Origin: Lachnoclostridium sp. UBA1241
GTDB lineage: Bacteria; Bacillota; Clostridia; Lachnospirales; Lachnospiraceae
NCBI GenBank assembly: GCA_002308955.1
Contig: DBWJ01000028.1
Span: 1 to 24,235 of the forward strand
Length of the DNA stretch: 24,235 nucleotides
Direction: 5' to 3'
The notes under the pieces were generated by a model. That model had not been told where the DNA came from and did not search any database. It saw only the letters and a list, made by a program, of their open reading frames with translations. How positions within the stretch are numbered: position 1 is the first letter of the stretch; each line of letters opens with the position of its first letter. This document shows, piece after piece, positions 8,833 to 18,541 of this stretch. The position numbers and the translations under genes are program-made.

Positions 8833-10593
8833 ATGGACATTCGTGTTTCTGTAAGGATTAATGTTCCTCCCGAGGAGGCATGGGCCTTCCTCACAGATGT
8901 GACCCACTGGCAGGAATGGTATGCCGCGCCGGTGGCGGAAGCCGACTGGAAAGCAGGCGGGTATGTCAGATTTGCCGAGCATGACGGAATTCTTGCGAGT
9001 ACCGTTCCCATCGGCTCTTTCGAAGAAGGAAAGTCCGTGACGATTTCGGACCGCTGGGCAGACGACATCTATTCCGTTCGCCCGGACGGCACGGGCTGTA
9101 TTCTCGAAAAATGTGTCTCGCCCAAGGGCGGAGCGAATTTCACGCAGGCCGGTTACGCCAAAGAGACAGCGAAGCAGCAAGGGTATCTGGAGCAGTTCGG
9201 TACGCTTTGCGAAGCGGCTTATGCGGCACGCGCTCCGAAATCCGAGGCAGCCTCTGAACGTCCCTCGGACCTTCCGGAGTGGATGACCGTGAACGCGACC
9301 GAAATGGTCAAGACCGAAGAACCGGCGGAGACTCCGAAGGCACAGGAAGCACCGGCGGGCCCGGAAGCTGTGAAAGGACCGGCGAGCCCGGCGGCACAGG
9401 CACCTGTTCCGCAGATTATTACCGTGCGCATTCCGGCACAGGAGCCCCCGAAGAAGCCGCTTTCGAAGAAGGTCTGGATTCCGGCGGTGGTGTTGCTTCT
9501 ACTGGCTGCAATCGCGATTCTTTCGATTCCTTTTGTAAAGCCGTATCTTGAGAAGCAGAAGAAGCTATCCCTTTATAACAAAGCCGTAACCCGCATGGAG
9601 AAGGAAGATTATGAGGGCGCGCTCGACACGCTCGAGGATCTTTCGAAACTCGGCGGATACGATAATTCCGCGGAGCTGACGCGCTACTGCAAGAAGGGTG
9701 TTTCCCTGCAGGAAGCTAAAGCGCAGATTGAAGACGGCGAATACCGGAAAGCATACGAAGCGCTGGAGAAGATTCCCGGCTTCAAGGATGCGGACGATTA
9801 CCGAAAGACCTGTCTCGAGGAAATCAATTACGAGGACGGCGTCGCGCTTATGGCAGCGGGTGATTATCTCGCCGCGGAAGAGAAGCTTTCGAACTCCGGC
9901 AGCCGTGCCGATGCGGCAAATCTCATAGAAGAATGCCGGGTTAAGGGAATCCGGCAGAAGGTCGAAGCCCTCATGGAAGAAGGAAAGTATTCGGAGGCAA
10001 TCGACCTGCTTGACACCGAGGCCGGGCAGAAGGTTGACGACCGGGCGGAGCTACGGAAGGAATGCGACAATGCCGCAACCTATCAGGAGGCGGACGAAGC
10101 TTATCAGGACGGGCTTTACTTTACGGCATATGAGGCATTCCGGTCCCTCGGGGATTACAAGGATTCCGCCGAGCGCATGAAGAAATGCATTCAGACGAAG
10201 CCGGTAACACGTGAGACGTATCATAACAGCGCCTACAACGGGAATTCTTCGCTGAAGATTATCCCGCCGAAGGACGACGGCAGCTATACATACTTCAAGA
10301 TTTATATCAAAAAGGGCAATGAGGAGATTCTTGTCTCCAGCTGCTTTATCAGTACGGGCGGAACGATTACCGTCCGGATGCCCGCCGGCAAATACATCCT
10401 CAAAGTCGCATACGGTTACGGAGACTGGTTCGGCGAGAAGGAAATGTTCGGTTCCAAGGGAACCTACCAGAGACTGCAGTCTTCTGATACGAGTGACATA
10501 TTCGAGATTGGGAACGGAGATTACGAGCTGACCCTTCGTTCTTCCTCGAACGGCAATGTCGGAACCAAGGACGAAGACCGTTCCGGTTTCTAA
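8833..10593 (+). CDS. SRPBCC (AHSA1-like) domain - TM - TPR-like repeat membrane protein
   Basis: 586 residues with a strong AAAGGAGG site before ATG 8833. Residues 1-128 look like an SRPBCC/START-like ligand-binding fold: a V-x-I-N-V-P-P-E-E-A-W opening, HWQEWY, then a long C-terminal helix. A Pro/Ala/Glu linker (about 135-210) leads to one TM helix (214-234) preceded by PKKPLSKK. Four or five short TPR-like repeats (about 245-455) follow, with G-x-Y-x-x-A and GDYKDSAE signatures. A beta-rich domain (about 470-570) includes RMPAGKYILKVAYGYGDWFGEKEMFG, split here for reference as RMPAGKYILK and GDWFGEKEMFG. Under the positive-inside rule SRPBCC is cytoplasmic and the TPR and beta domains are outside. 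TPR-beta proteins of this kind are frequent in Lachnospiraceae; the SRPBCC fusion is unfamiliar to me. Ligand and partners are unknown. Confidence 0.85.
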   Translation: MDIRVSVRINVPPEEAWAFLTDVTHWQEWYAAPVAEADWKAGGYVRFAEHDGILASTVPIGSFEEGKSVTISDRWADDIYSVRPDGTGCILEKCVSPKGGANFTQAGYAKETAKQQGYLEQFGTLCEAAYAARAPKSEAASERPSDLPEWMTVNATEMVKTEEPAETPKAQEAPAGPEAVKGPASPAAQAPVPQIITVRIPAQEPPKKPLSKKVWIPAVVLLLLAAIAILSIPFVKPYLEKQKKLSLYNKAVTRMEKEDYEGALDTLEDLSKLGGYDNSAELTRYCKKGVSLQEAKAQIEDGEYRKAYEALEKIPGFKDADDYRKTCLEEINYEDGVALMAAGDYLAAEEKLSNSGSRADAANLIEECRVKGIRQKVEALMEEGKYSEAIDLLDTEAGQKVDDRAELRKECDNAATYQEADEAYQDGLYFTAYEAFRSLGDYKDSAERMKKCIQTKPVTRETYHNSAYNGNSSLKIIPPKDDGSYTYFKIYIKKGNEEILVSSCFISTGGTITVRMPAGKYILKVAYGYGDWFGEKEMFGSKGTYQRLQSSDTSDIFEIGNGDYELTLRSSSNGNVGTKDEDRSGF

Positions 10594-10615
10594 CAAAAAG
10601 AAAGGAGAGAAGCGT

Positions 10616-11245
10616 ATGAAGAAACTCAGGATTCTTATCACATGGGCTGTCTGCATGATTCTTCTGTGCGGCTGCGGCGAGAAGAAAAAGGACTTCGACC
10701 TCAGTGACGCCGGCAAGGATACGGCTGGGAAAACCACGCAGACGGTAACCGAAACGCCGACCGACGAAGCAACGCCTTCGCCGACCGAAGAGGTGACGCC
10801 GACGCCCGATGAACCGGAGGACAAGCTTCCGGAGGGATGGGCCGAAACATTAGATGATTTCTCGGGCGACGAGATTCAGGGATTCGAAAAGAAAACCTTC
10901 GATGAGCGCGGACGCCAGAGAAAATACTACGAAGAAAAGAAATCGACAGTTTATGATTTTAATGTGGCATTTGTCGGATACTACACGTATACGGACGGCA
11001 GTCCCGACGTGCTGATCGCATGGGACTTCTTCACCTATGACTGGGATGGAAATATGGTGACGAAGGGCCATTATGAGACGACCTACACGATGCAGTCTCC
11101 GGACAATTACGTGGAATCCTGGGTGGGCTTCGGCGAACCTAAGGAAACGGATGAGAACGGAATCGGCATCTGTTATTCGGACGGCGTTGACGGAACGGAA
11201 TACGCGCCGACCGGAGCAAAGGTAAAGGATTTCAAAACAAACTAA
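10616..11245 (+). CDS. Small secreted lipoprotein of unknown function
   Basis: 209 residues from ATG 10616, which follows AAAGGAGAG. An in-frame ATG at 10556 overlaps the upstream gene and would bury the signal peptide, so it is rejected. The signal sequence ends LLCGC with lipobox Cys20. A Thr/Pro/Glu-rich spacer (about 40-70) precedes a compact domain of about 135 residues containing FVGYYTYTDGSPDVLIAWDF (split: FVGYYTYTDG, DVLIAWDF) and GICYSDGVDGTEYAP. I do not recognise this domain. It lies 22 bases after the TPR protein and 24 bases before copy 2, consistent with one transcript. It shares the Thr/Pro linker style of the surface proteins but has no DxDGDG loop. Confidence 0.8.
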   Translation: MKKLRILITWAVCMILLCGCGEKKKDFDLSDAGKDTAGKTTQTVTETPTDEATPSPTEEVTPTPDEPEDKLPEGWAETLDDFSGDEIQGFEKKTFDERGRQRKYYEEKKSTVYDFNVAFVGYYTYTDGSPDVLIAWDFFTYDWDGNMVTKGHYETTYTMQSPDNYVESWVGFGEPKETDENGIGICYSDGVDGTEYAPTGAKVKDFKTN

Positions 11246-11269
11246 GACGAAAGAAAGTCAGGGGGAGAA

Positions 11270-13585
11270 ATGAAAAACAAACTTGCTAAAACTATGAAAC
11301 GGATCGCTCTGCTTTTTGTGCTGGGCGGTCTGTTTCTGTGTCCGAAAAGCGTTTTCGCGGGAAGCGGAGACAAACCGGATACTTTGGAACTTGACCTGCG
11401 GGACGGATATCTAGTGATTGGAGCGGAGACCCGCTCAATTTGGGATAATGTTCTTAAGCCATTCCGGCTCGACATCGAAGATTATAAGGGAGCCATGTAT
11501 GATTTAGACGGGGATGGTACCGCGGATCTTAGGATTTCCACTTACTATACGATAGAATATAACTATCGCGAAATTGCGACGCCGGTCTTCGGAGCAAGCA
11601 TCTGCGGGGACTATGATTTAAACAATTCGGGAAAAAAGCTTGAGTACCCGGAGTGGGGTGAAAACGGGATTGATATTAAGCATGAACTTTCTTCTGTCGT
11701 GATTCATTTCCCGGAAACGCCCGTGAAGGCCTATTATTCCCTTTCCGGGACAGGAGTGACGTTTTCCAGGTATGTGGAAATGAACGGACAACGTGTAGAA
11801 GAAGAAATCAAACAGGCTACGCCCGGTGAAGAAATATACGTCCTTGAAACCAAGAGGACCGGAGAGTATCTGAAGGAATGGAAAACCAGCGGCATCCCGA
11901 AGGATGACATGTTAGAATATGGCTGGACCGAAGATGAGAACGGAGAAGTATCTACAGTCGCATTGAGAAGCTTTATCATGCCTGCGCAGGATGTGGTGCT
12001 GGAGCCTGTTTATAAGAAGCAGCAACCCTATACCATTAAAGTGGACGGCCCCAATGATTATATGGTCGGTGATAGCGAATGGATGATGTCTGCCGTGGAT
12101 TGCTTCCTTGATTCGATGTGGAATTCGGAATTCGGAAAAGAATGGCTGGATGACTGGTTTGATTTAGATGGGGACGGAATTGACGACATCTGTATCGGTC
12201 CGTATAAGAGTTCCAGTTCATTGTCAATCTGCCTTTTCTCCAATCTGACATCCTATACGCTGACGGCGCCGAACGACGGCCCGTACTGGCCGGTTACTCT
12301 GAGCTGGGAAGAAGATAAGGTCTTCACGGTAGACCCCGGGGCCATGTATTATGAGGCAGTATCGAATAATAACGGAAAGTTGCTGTACCAATCCCTGAAG
12401 GCATTCGAAACGAAAGACAGAGAAGGCTTCTTTGATCTGGATCAGAACGGAAGCGCAGACCTTCGGTTTGACGGCAGATTCTTTACGTATCTCTCTACCT
12501 GCAGTGTTAAAGATACTGTCACAATCCCTGCCGTGCAGAACGGAATCAATCATCCTGTGACATTTGTCGTTAAAGATATTCCGATGAAGTCCGAGTACTA
12601 TAAAATGACGTTAACCGTCGAGAATGAGGGAGAGATAAAGCTCGGCTATGGGGATTGGACGAAGATCGGATACTGGTATCAGGAAGGGGAATGTATCAGT
12701 CTTATCCCGGAAGAAGGATACGAATTATCTAAGGTCAAGATAAATGACACTGACGTTAGGATTGAGTTGTATGAAAGAACGTATTATTCCTTTGAGGTGC
12801 CAAACCACGATATCGAGGTTAAAGTCTGGCTTAAGCCCGTCGGCGGGAATGACCCGGAACCGATTGATGATTTTTATGTTAACGTAACGGTGGAAGGCGG
12901 TTGGATTGACGGTCCGGCAAATGTGAAGGCAGGGAACTATGTCAGAATCTATCCGGACTGCCGATCGGACGGCCTTTATGTAAGCGACTGGATGGTTGAC
13001 GGAGTAATGGGATGGTCCTACTGGGAAGGCGAGTTGAGCTTCCAGGTGGGAGATCAGGATGTATATGTGACGCCTAACTACAGAGAGACGAAACCGCTTA
13101 CTATTGACCTTTCCGACGGGGCATGGGATTATACAGTCGACATGCTGAATTGTGTCTGTGACGCAATCAACCTCGGGCCGTACGACCGTCATCTTTATTA
13201 TGATCTGGATGGCGACGGGAACATGGATATCATGGCCGGCTCATCCCAAATGAAGTTTACTCCGCTCAAGACATACAGCTGCGGCAAATCCTATACCCTT
13301 ACGGGCGGCACCAGAGGACCTTATTATCCGATTACATTTGTCTATGATCCGAAGGAGAAGGAGCCGGATGTAACCGGCACGCCTGAACCTACCGGAGAAG
13401 TTGACGGGAAACAGGATGAGACGGCGGAGAAGAAGGATGACAGTTCCTTCCATCCGGTGTATTTCATCATTCCGGGGTGTGTGCTTCTGTGCGGCGGATT
13501 GACCGCATTTCTTCTGATTCGCAGGAAAAAGCGCGCCGCGAAAGGGGAAGCCGTCGAGGAGAAACAGGAAGATAAGCAAGAGTAA
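11270..13585 (+). CDS. Repetitive surface protein, copy 2
   Basis: 771 residues with GGGGGAG before the ATG. A signal peptide ends KSVFA (about residue 30). Unlike copies 1 and 4, the mature part opens with the Asp-loop segment (ELDLRDGYL) rather than the beta repeat. The Asp loops are DLDGDGTAD (78), DLDGDGIDD (298), DLDQNGSAD (389) and DLDGDGNMD (645). InlB-like repeats lie at about 155-248, 445-522 and 536-603, with MPAQDV and VPNHDIEV ends. The last unit has paired cysteines (CVCDA and YSCG) that could form a disulfide. A short linker, SSFHPVYFIIP, a TM helix (about 731-750) and a tail starting RRKKR follow. Domain order and spacing match copies 3 and 5, defining one subfamily. It is probably cell-surface exposed; ligand unknown. 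Confidence 0.88.
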   Translation: MKNKLAKTMKRIALLFVLGGLFLCPKSVFAGSGDKPDTLELDLRDGYLVIGAETRSIWDNVLKPFRLDIEDYKGAMYDLDGDGTADLRISTYYTIEYNYREIATPVFGASICGDYDLNNSGKKLEYPEWGENGIDIKHELSSVVIHFPETPVKAYYSLSGTGVTFSRYVEMNGQRVEEEIKQATPGEEIYVLETKRTGEYLKEWKTSGIPKDDMLEYGWTEDENGEVSTVALRSFIMPAQDVVLEPVYKKQQPYTIKVDGPNDYMVGDSEWMMSAVDCFLDSMWNSEFGKEWLDDWFDLDGDGIDDICIGPYKSSSSLSICLFSNLTSYTLTAPNDGPYWPVTLSWEEDKVFTVDPGAMYYEAVSNNNGKLLYQSLKAFETKDREGFFDLDQNGSADLRFDGRFFTYLSTCSVKDTVTIPAVQNGINHPVTFVVKDIPMKSEYYKMTLTVENEGEIKLGYGDWTKIGYWYQEGECISLIPEEGYELSKVKINDTDVRIELYERTYYSFEVPNHDIEVKVWLKPVGGNDPEPIDDFYVNVTVEGGWIDGPANVKAGNYVRIYPDCRSDGLYVSDWMVDGVMGWSYWEGELSFQVGDQDVYVTPNYRETKPLTIDLSDGAWDYTVDMLNCVCDAINLGPYDRHLYYDLDGDGNMDIMAGSSQMKFTPLKTYSCGKSYTLTGGTRGPYYPITFVYDPKEKEPDVTGTPEPTGEVDGKQDETAEKKDDSSFHPVYFIIPGCVLLCGGLTAFLLIRRKKRAAKGEAVEEKQEDKQE

Positions 13586-13616
13586 GCTTTTGCGACAAAT
13601 GGGAGGAAATTGCAAG

Positions 13617-15926
13617 ATGAAGAGAAGAAAGAGAAGCGTGATTGTATTGATTGCCTGCGCTATGATGCTTGCCATGATTGCGGTGGGTGCACTTCGCGCA
13701 CTTCCGGCGGAGGCAAGTGAGACCGATGAAGAAACTTTGGAGTTTGACCTGCGGGACGGGTATCTGCGTCTGGTAGCACTGGATTCCAATTTAGGGTCGA
13801 TTCTTGATTCATTCCGATACGGTGGTGAAGATTCAGAATTCTTTGATTTAGATGGGGATGGTACCGCGGATATTAAGCTTTCCACATATTACACGGTTTA
13901 CTATTCTTATCGTGGCGTCCTCACGCCGGTTTTCGGAGGAAGTATTCACGGTGACTTCGAACTGAAACCTACGGAAGAACATCCGTTTAGGTATACGGAG
14001 TGGGACTACGATGCCCAGAAAGAGGTTATGCATAATGTTTCTTCGGTTGTGTTTCATTTCCCGGCGGAACCGGTGAAGGAGGAGTATTCCCTTTCCGGGA
14101 CAGGCGTAAAGTTTTTCCGATATGTTTTGCAGAACGATGAGTATGTCAAAAAAGAAATAACGAAAGCAGCTCCGGGAGAGGAAATCGAACTCCTGGAAGA
14201 CAAGAAGACCGGGCAGTATCTGAAGGCGTGGAAGACCGACGGCCTTCCGAAGGATGATTTAACAGAAGTATTCGCTTACGAAACGGATGCAGGTGAATCC
14301 GTAAAAAACATTGTCGCGGTGCGGCGCTTTATTATGCCGGCGCACGATGTGACATTGGAGCCGGTTTATGAGAACCAGCGGCCTTATACGATTCAGGTGA
14401 ACGGTCCGAATGACTATATGGTCGGAAACACGGAAGTACCGATAAATGCCGTTGACTGCATTATAGGGTCCCTGTATAATTCGGAATTCTGTGAAGATTG
14501 GGAAATTGGTTATTGCGATTTGGACGGGGACGGAACCGATGATATCTATATCGGCCCGTATAAGAGCGATAACTCGTTGAACGTATGTCTTTTTTCCAAT
14601 CTTACATCCTATACGGAGATGGCACCGAATGACGGACCGTATTGGCCGGTCACTCTGAGTTGGAAAGAAGAACCGACATTCACTGTGGATCCCGCCGCTA
14701 TGTATTATGCTACAGTGTCTGAGAAGAACGGCCGGTTGTTGTACCGTTCGCTGAAGGCATACGAAGTGGAGGGAAAGGAAGGTTTCTTCGACCTTGATCA
14801 GGACGGTACTGAGGATCTGCAGTTCAACGGATATAATATCCGGACGCTTTCCACCGGCAGCGTGGAAGAGACGATTACAATTCCCGCGGTTGAAGACGGT
14901 GTAAATCATCCGATCACATTTGACTTGCGGGATAAATCCATACAGTATGAATTCCATAAATGCACGATAATCTGCGAGAACGAGGGAAAGTTCTCTATAA
15001 ACTCGGACGAGTTTGATTACATCGGAGAGTGGTTCGAGAAAGGTGAATATATCCGTCTGATTCCGGGAGAAGGGTACGAATTTGCCGCAATTCTGATAGA
15101 TGGGGATCCCTTAGCACAGGAGTATTATGAGAGCCCTGATATATATGTTTATGATCACGATATTGAAATCCGGATTCTGTTCCGAACCACAGATGGAAAG
15201 ATTCCGGGATATCATAAAGTGGAGGTGCAGGGAGATTACGATATTTTAGTACAGCAAGAATATGACAGCGTTGAACCCGCTCAATATAGCCCGTATGTGA
15301 AAGAGGGTGACTGGGTTATTGTCCACCGGAACGAAAGAAAAGGAGATTCTTATGTTGCATCGTGGGAGGTTACCGGGGTTAAGGATTACACAATCGGTTC
15401 AAATGTATCACTAAAGTTTCAGATGCAGGATGAGGATGTATATGTAAAACCGGTTTTCGGAAAGGTCGAACCGTTGACGATAGACCTTACGAACGGACCC
15501 TGTTCCATAACGGACGAAATGTTGGAAGACATCACCTTGGCTCTTGCAACAGATTCCCAAATAACTGTTCAGTCCTTCAGGTGTGACCTGAACGGTGACA
15601 AGAAGAATGATATTATCGTGACACGGGTGGACAGGTCGACAATTCAGATTAAACCGCTTGACGATTACAGCTGCGGAGATACCTATGAACTCCGCGAGAA
15701 GAACCAATTCGGGCACTACCATCCGATTACATTTGTCTTTAAGGCAGAAGCAGAAGAGCCGGAGCCGACCGGAGAGCCGGCAGATGCGTCTGAGAAGAAG
15801 GAAGACGGCGATTCCTTCCATCCGATGTATTTCATCATTCCCGCTTGTGTGCTTCTGTTCGGCGGCGCGACGGCACTCCTTCTGATTCGCAGAAAGAAGC
15901 GGGCTTCGAAGGGGGAAGTGCAATGA
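13617..15926 (+). CDS. Repetitive surface protein, copy 3
   Basis: 769 residues. ATG 13617 is preferred over the TTG at 13590 because GGGAGG lies at 13601-13606 and because this start matches those of copy 5 and the remnant (MKRRK-x-SVIV). The hydrophobic signal segment ends near RALPAEA (about 33). Asp loops are DLDGDGTAD (77), DLDGDGTDD (301), DLDQDGTED (392) and a degraded last one, DLNGDKKND (657), where the middle Asp-Gly pair is replaced by Lys-Lys. InlB-like repeats lie at about 157-251, 445-522 and 534-613. The end carries SFHPMYFIIP, a TM helix (about 738-757) and RRKKR. Its stop overlaps the start of copy 4 (ATGA), suggesting translational coupling. Same subfamily as copies 2 and 5. 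Confidence 0.88.
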   Translation: MKRRKRSVIVLIACAMMLAMIAVGALRALPAEASETDEETLEFDLRDGYLRLVALDSNLGSILDSFRYGGEDSEFFDLDGDGTADIKLSTYYTVYYSYRGVLTPVFGGSIHGDFELKPTEEHPFRYTEWDYDAQKEVMHNVSSVVFHFPAEPVKEEYSLSGTGVKFFRYVLQNDEYVKKEITKAAPGEEIELLEDKKTGQYLKAWKTDGLPKDDLTEVFAYETDAGESVKNIVAVRRFIMPAHDVTLEPVYENQRPYTIQVNGPNDYMVGNTEVPINAVDCIIGSLYNSEFCEDWEIGYCDLDGDGTDDIYIGPYKSDNSLNVCLFSNLTSYTEMAPNDGPYWPVTLSWKEEPTFTVDPAAMYYATVSEKNGRLLYRSLKAYEVEGKEGFFDLDQDGTEDLQFNGYNIRTLSTGSVEETITIPAVEDGVNHPITFDLRDKSIQYEFHKCTIICENEGKFSINSDEFDYIGEWFEKGEYIRLIPGEGYEFAAILIDGDPLAQEYYESPDIYVYDHDIEIRILFRTTDGKIPGYHKVEVQGDYDILVQQEYDSVEPAQYSPYVKEGDWVIVHRNERKGDSYVASWEVTGVKDYTIGSNVSLKFQMQDEDVYVKPVFGKVEPLTIDLTNGPCSITDEMLEDITLALATDSQITVQSFRCDLNGDKKNDIIVTRVDRSTIQIKPLDDYSCGDTYELREKNQFGHYHPITFVFKAEAEEPEPTGEPADASEKKEDGDSFHPMYFIIPACVLLFGGATALLLIRRKKRASKGEVQ

Positions 15927-18484
15927 GAAAAGCATTTGGCATTATACTGGCAGCAGCCATGGTTTTGGTTTGTGTATTATTGCTTTCAGGCGGAAGGCCG
16001 GAGCAAAGCGCTTCACAGACCTACACCATTACTGTGAACGGCGGACATGCGATTTCGCAGCATGGTAATACAATAACGAGTGCACTGCCCGGAACATGGG
16101 TGTTCCTTGTTCCTGACCAGGAGCCCGGAACCTATGTGAAAGAGTGGAAATCAGGGCAAGTCTCATATTTTGAGTTTGGACAGAGATTTCCAAATAGTAC
16201 CTGTGAAGGACACTACTATTACCATTTCTATATGCCGGAATGTCCGGTTACGATTGATGCGGTAACGGCGAAACAGACACCATATACGATAGACATGACG
16301 TCAGGGAGTTTTGAACTGCCGGAAGAAAATTCCGATTTGGAATGGTTTGACTGGCTTTCACAGGCACTTGGGACGAGAGATTATTATGCGGATGAATTCC
16401 GTTATGACGTTGACGGAGACGGAACAACTGACATGTTCTCCGTTAATCCGTCGAGATATGTGGAGTGGTTAGGCAGAGTATTCATTCCTGCGCACGGACG
16501 CAGTGCCGAAGGTACGATTACTCTGGACCGGGAGAACTATGGTCCGTACTGGCCTTTTATCATTCAGTTCGGTGAAGAACCGGATAAAGAAACCTATACG
16601 ATAAAAGTCGTCGGAGGACATGCGGAGAGTTTGACCGGAAATGTCATAACAGAGGCAAAAGCCGGTCAGTATATCGTTCTCAAGCCGGATGTAATTGAGG
16701 GGATGGCTGTTTGTGAATGGAAAACACAGGATGGAAGCATAATTCAGGGAGTTTCTCCGGAAGCTGACACACTCCTTTCAAAATTCAGTTTTCCCATGCC
16801 TGCCAAGGACCAGACATATATTGCGGTTGAGGAACCGCTGAAAGCTTATGTGATAGACATGAGCAAAGGATATGCAACGGTACCGGCGGATCATTGGGAT
16901 CGGGATTTTTGTTTGTTCAAGTATGATTATTCTTCACAGAAAGTAGATTACAAATTAGACCTGGATGGAGACGGGACCATTGATATCTGTTCCAGTGATG
17001 AGGATTATCCGGTTATCTTTCCTACAGCCACGCGAAGCGTTGATGGTATCTACATTTTGAGCCCGGCACATTATGAGGAGTACAATGGGCTGGAGTTTCG
17101 TTTTCCGGAGAAAGCAGAAGACTATGCCATTACGGTTAACGGCGGACATGCTGAGGACGATGCGGGAAATGTGATAACTCGCGTCGCCCCCGGAACGATG
17201 GTTACGGTCTGTTCCGATGGCGGACCGGGGAAGTATTGGAAAGCATGGAATACCGATTATGAAGTGATAAAAAGGGCGGGAATTCAGGTGAGTTTCGCCA
17301 TGCCCGCTTGTGACGTTACCTTTACGGCAGTAACCACAGAGACACAGAAACCGCTTACGCTTGATTTGACCAATGAAATCAGAATGTCGGAAGATGAGGT
17401 GTTTCAGATATTGCAGACATTCAGGGAACTGTATATCGAGCGACGTCAACCATTGCATGAAAACTATAAAAATCCGTTTAGAAATTATTACCTGGATATA
17501 GACGGAAACGGCAGTACAGATATTGAACTATGCTTTTCGGAAGACTATCATATGGGAAAAGTAACCGGAATCGGAAGAGGATATGAGTACAGCCTGGGAG
17601 AAAAGACAACAATAGAAGTCAGTGACGGGCCATTTGGACCGGTTACATTTATCGTTAATAATGAAAAAAGCGGGTACTGGCCGCTTGAGAACCTTGGGAC
17701 CTGCCATAAAATCACCATTCTGGAAGGTGATTCCGTCAGAGTCCGTTACGGGCAGGAGGGGAGTAAGATAGTTGTGGCTTCGTTGCCCAGGGCGGATGGC
17801 TATTATGTATCCGAATGGACGATTGATGGTGTAGAGGAATGGGATACTAGTTTCTGTGACTTAGAGTTCATCATGCCGGATCATGATATTACGGTCAAAG
17901 GAACACTTTCCGAGACAACCCCGTTGGTAATTGACTTGTCAAGAGGATATTATTCGGAATTTCTGGATAGTGAGTTTTATTATTGGTTTTACTATCTGAA
18001 GAAATATCTTAACTTGCCCATTAACGTCGGATACATGATAGACCTAAACGGTGATGGTGAGGGAGATGTCTGGTTTGAGACGGATAAGATTAAAGTAGCG
18101 TATCCTTACACCTGCGGACCCGAATATACGCTTCCCGGAGGAACGACCGGACCGTATTATCCGATTGTTTTCATTTATGAACCGAATAAACCGGAACCAA
18201 AGCCGACGGCGACTCCTACCCCGGAGCCTAAGCCAACCAACACACCAACAGTGGCTCCGACTGAAGCTCCCGTGATTACTCCGACGCCAATCGCGCCCGA
18301 GAAAGGAGAGGATTCCGCCCATTGGATTATCTGGCTGACGCTTATCGGAGTCTGTGTGTTCGGCAGTATTACGGCGGGCTTTTTAATCAATCGGAAACGG
18401 AAAGCAAAGGACTCCGCAGGAGTTGAGACGGAAGAAGCTAAACCGGAAGAATCGAAAGAAAAACCGGAAGAACCGCAGCAATAA
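15923..18484 (+). CDS. Repetitive surface protein, copy 4
   Basis: 853 residues from ATG 15923, placed by the GGGGGAAG site at 15911-15918 and a clean signal peptide (about 1-30). The open frame extends upstream to 15845 but that part lies inside copy 3. It starts with an InlB-like repeat (YTITVNGGHA), as copy 1 does. Four units are visible, with Asp loops DVDGDGTTD (162), DLDGDGTID (346), DIDGNGSTD (525) and DLNGDGEGD (707). A long Thr/Pro linker (about 757-792) is richer than in the other copies. The juxtamembrane segment is DSAHWIIW, lacking the F-x-x-h-Y motif of its paralogues; the TM helix is about 801-823. The C terminus KPEEPQQ is identical to that of copy 5 because it lies in a shared 81-bp repeat. 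Base composition is visibly more A+T-rich than in the citrate synthase and TPR genes. Confidence 0.88.
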   Translation: MRKAFGIILAAAMVLVCVLLLSGGRPEQSASQTYTITVNGGHAISQHGNTITSALPGTWVFLVPDQEPGTYVKEWKSGQVSYFEFGQRFPNSTCEGHYYYHFYMPECPVTIDAVTAKQTPYTIDMTSGSFELPEENSDLEWFDWLSQALGTRDYYADEFRYDVDGDGTTDMFSVNPSRYVEWLGRVFIPAHGRSAEGTITLDRENYGPYWPFIIQFGEEPDKETYTIKVVGGHAESLTGNVITEAKAGQYIVLKPDVIEGMAVCEWKTQDGSIIQGVSPEADTLLSKFSFPMPAKDQTYIAVEEPLKAYVIDMSKGYATVPADHWDRDFCLFKYDYSSQKVDYKLDLDGDGTIDICSSDEDYPVIFPTATRSVDGIYILSPAHYEEYNGLEFRFPEKAEDYAITVNGGHAEDDAGNVITRVAPGTMVTVCSDGGPGKYWKAWNTDYEVIKRAGIQVSFAMPACDVTFTAVTTETQKPLTLDLTNEIRMSEDEVFQILQTFRELYIERRQPLHENYKNPFRNYYLDIDGNGSTDIELCFSEDYHMGKVTGIGRGYEYSLGEKTTIEVSDGPFGPVTFIVNNEKSGYWPLENLGTCHKITILEGDSVRVRYGQEGSKIVVASLPRADGYYVSEWTIDGVEEWDTSFCDLEFIMPDHDITVKGTLSETTPLVIDLSRGYYSEFLDSEFYYWFYYLKKYLNLPINVGYMIDLNGDGEGDVWFETDKIKVAYPYTCGPEYTLPGGTTGPYYPIVFIYEPNKPEPKPTATPTPEPKPTNTPTVAPTEAPVITPTPIAPEKGEDSAHWIIWLTLIGVCVFGSITAGFLINRKRKAKDSAGVETEEAKPEESKEKPEEPQQ

Positions 18485-18541
18485 TCTGCGATAAATGGGA
18501 GAGATTACAAAATGAAGAGAAGAAAGAAAAGCGTGATTGTA
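18461..18541 (+). repeat. 81-bp direct repeat, left copy
   Basis: It matches 20831-20911 at 79 of 81 positions (differences at 18491 and 18511). It covers the last seven codons and stop of copy 4, the spacer with its ribosome binding site, and the first ten codons of copy 5. The repeat distance is 2370 bases, the length of one gene plus spacer. Confidence 0.95.
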
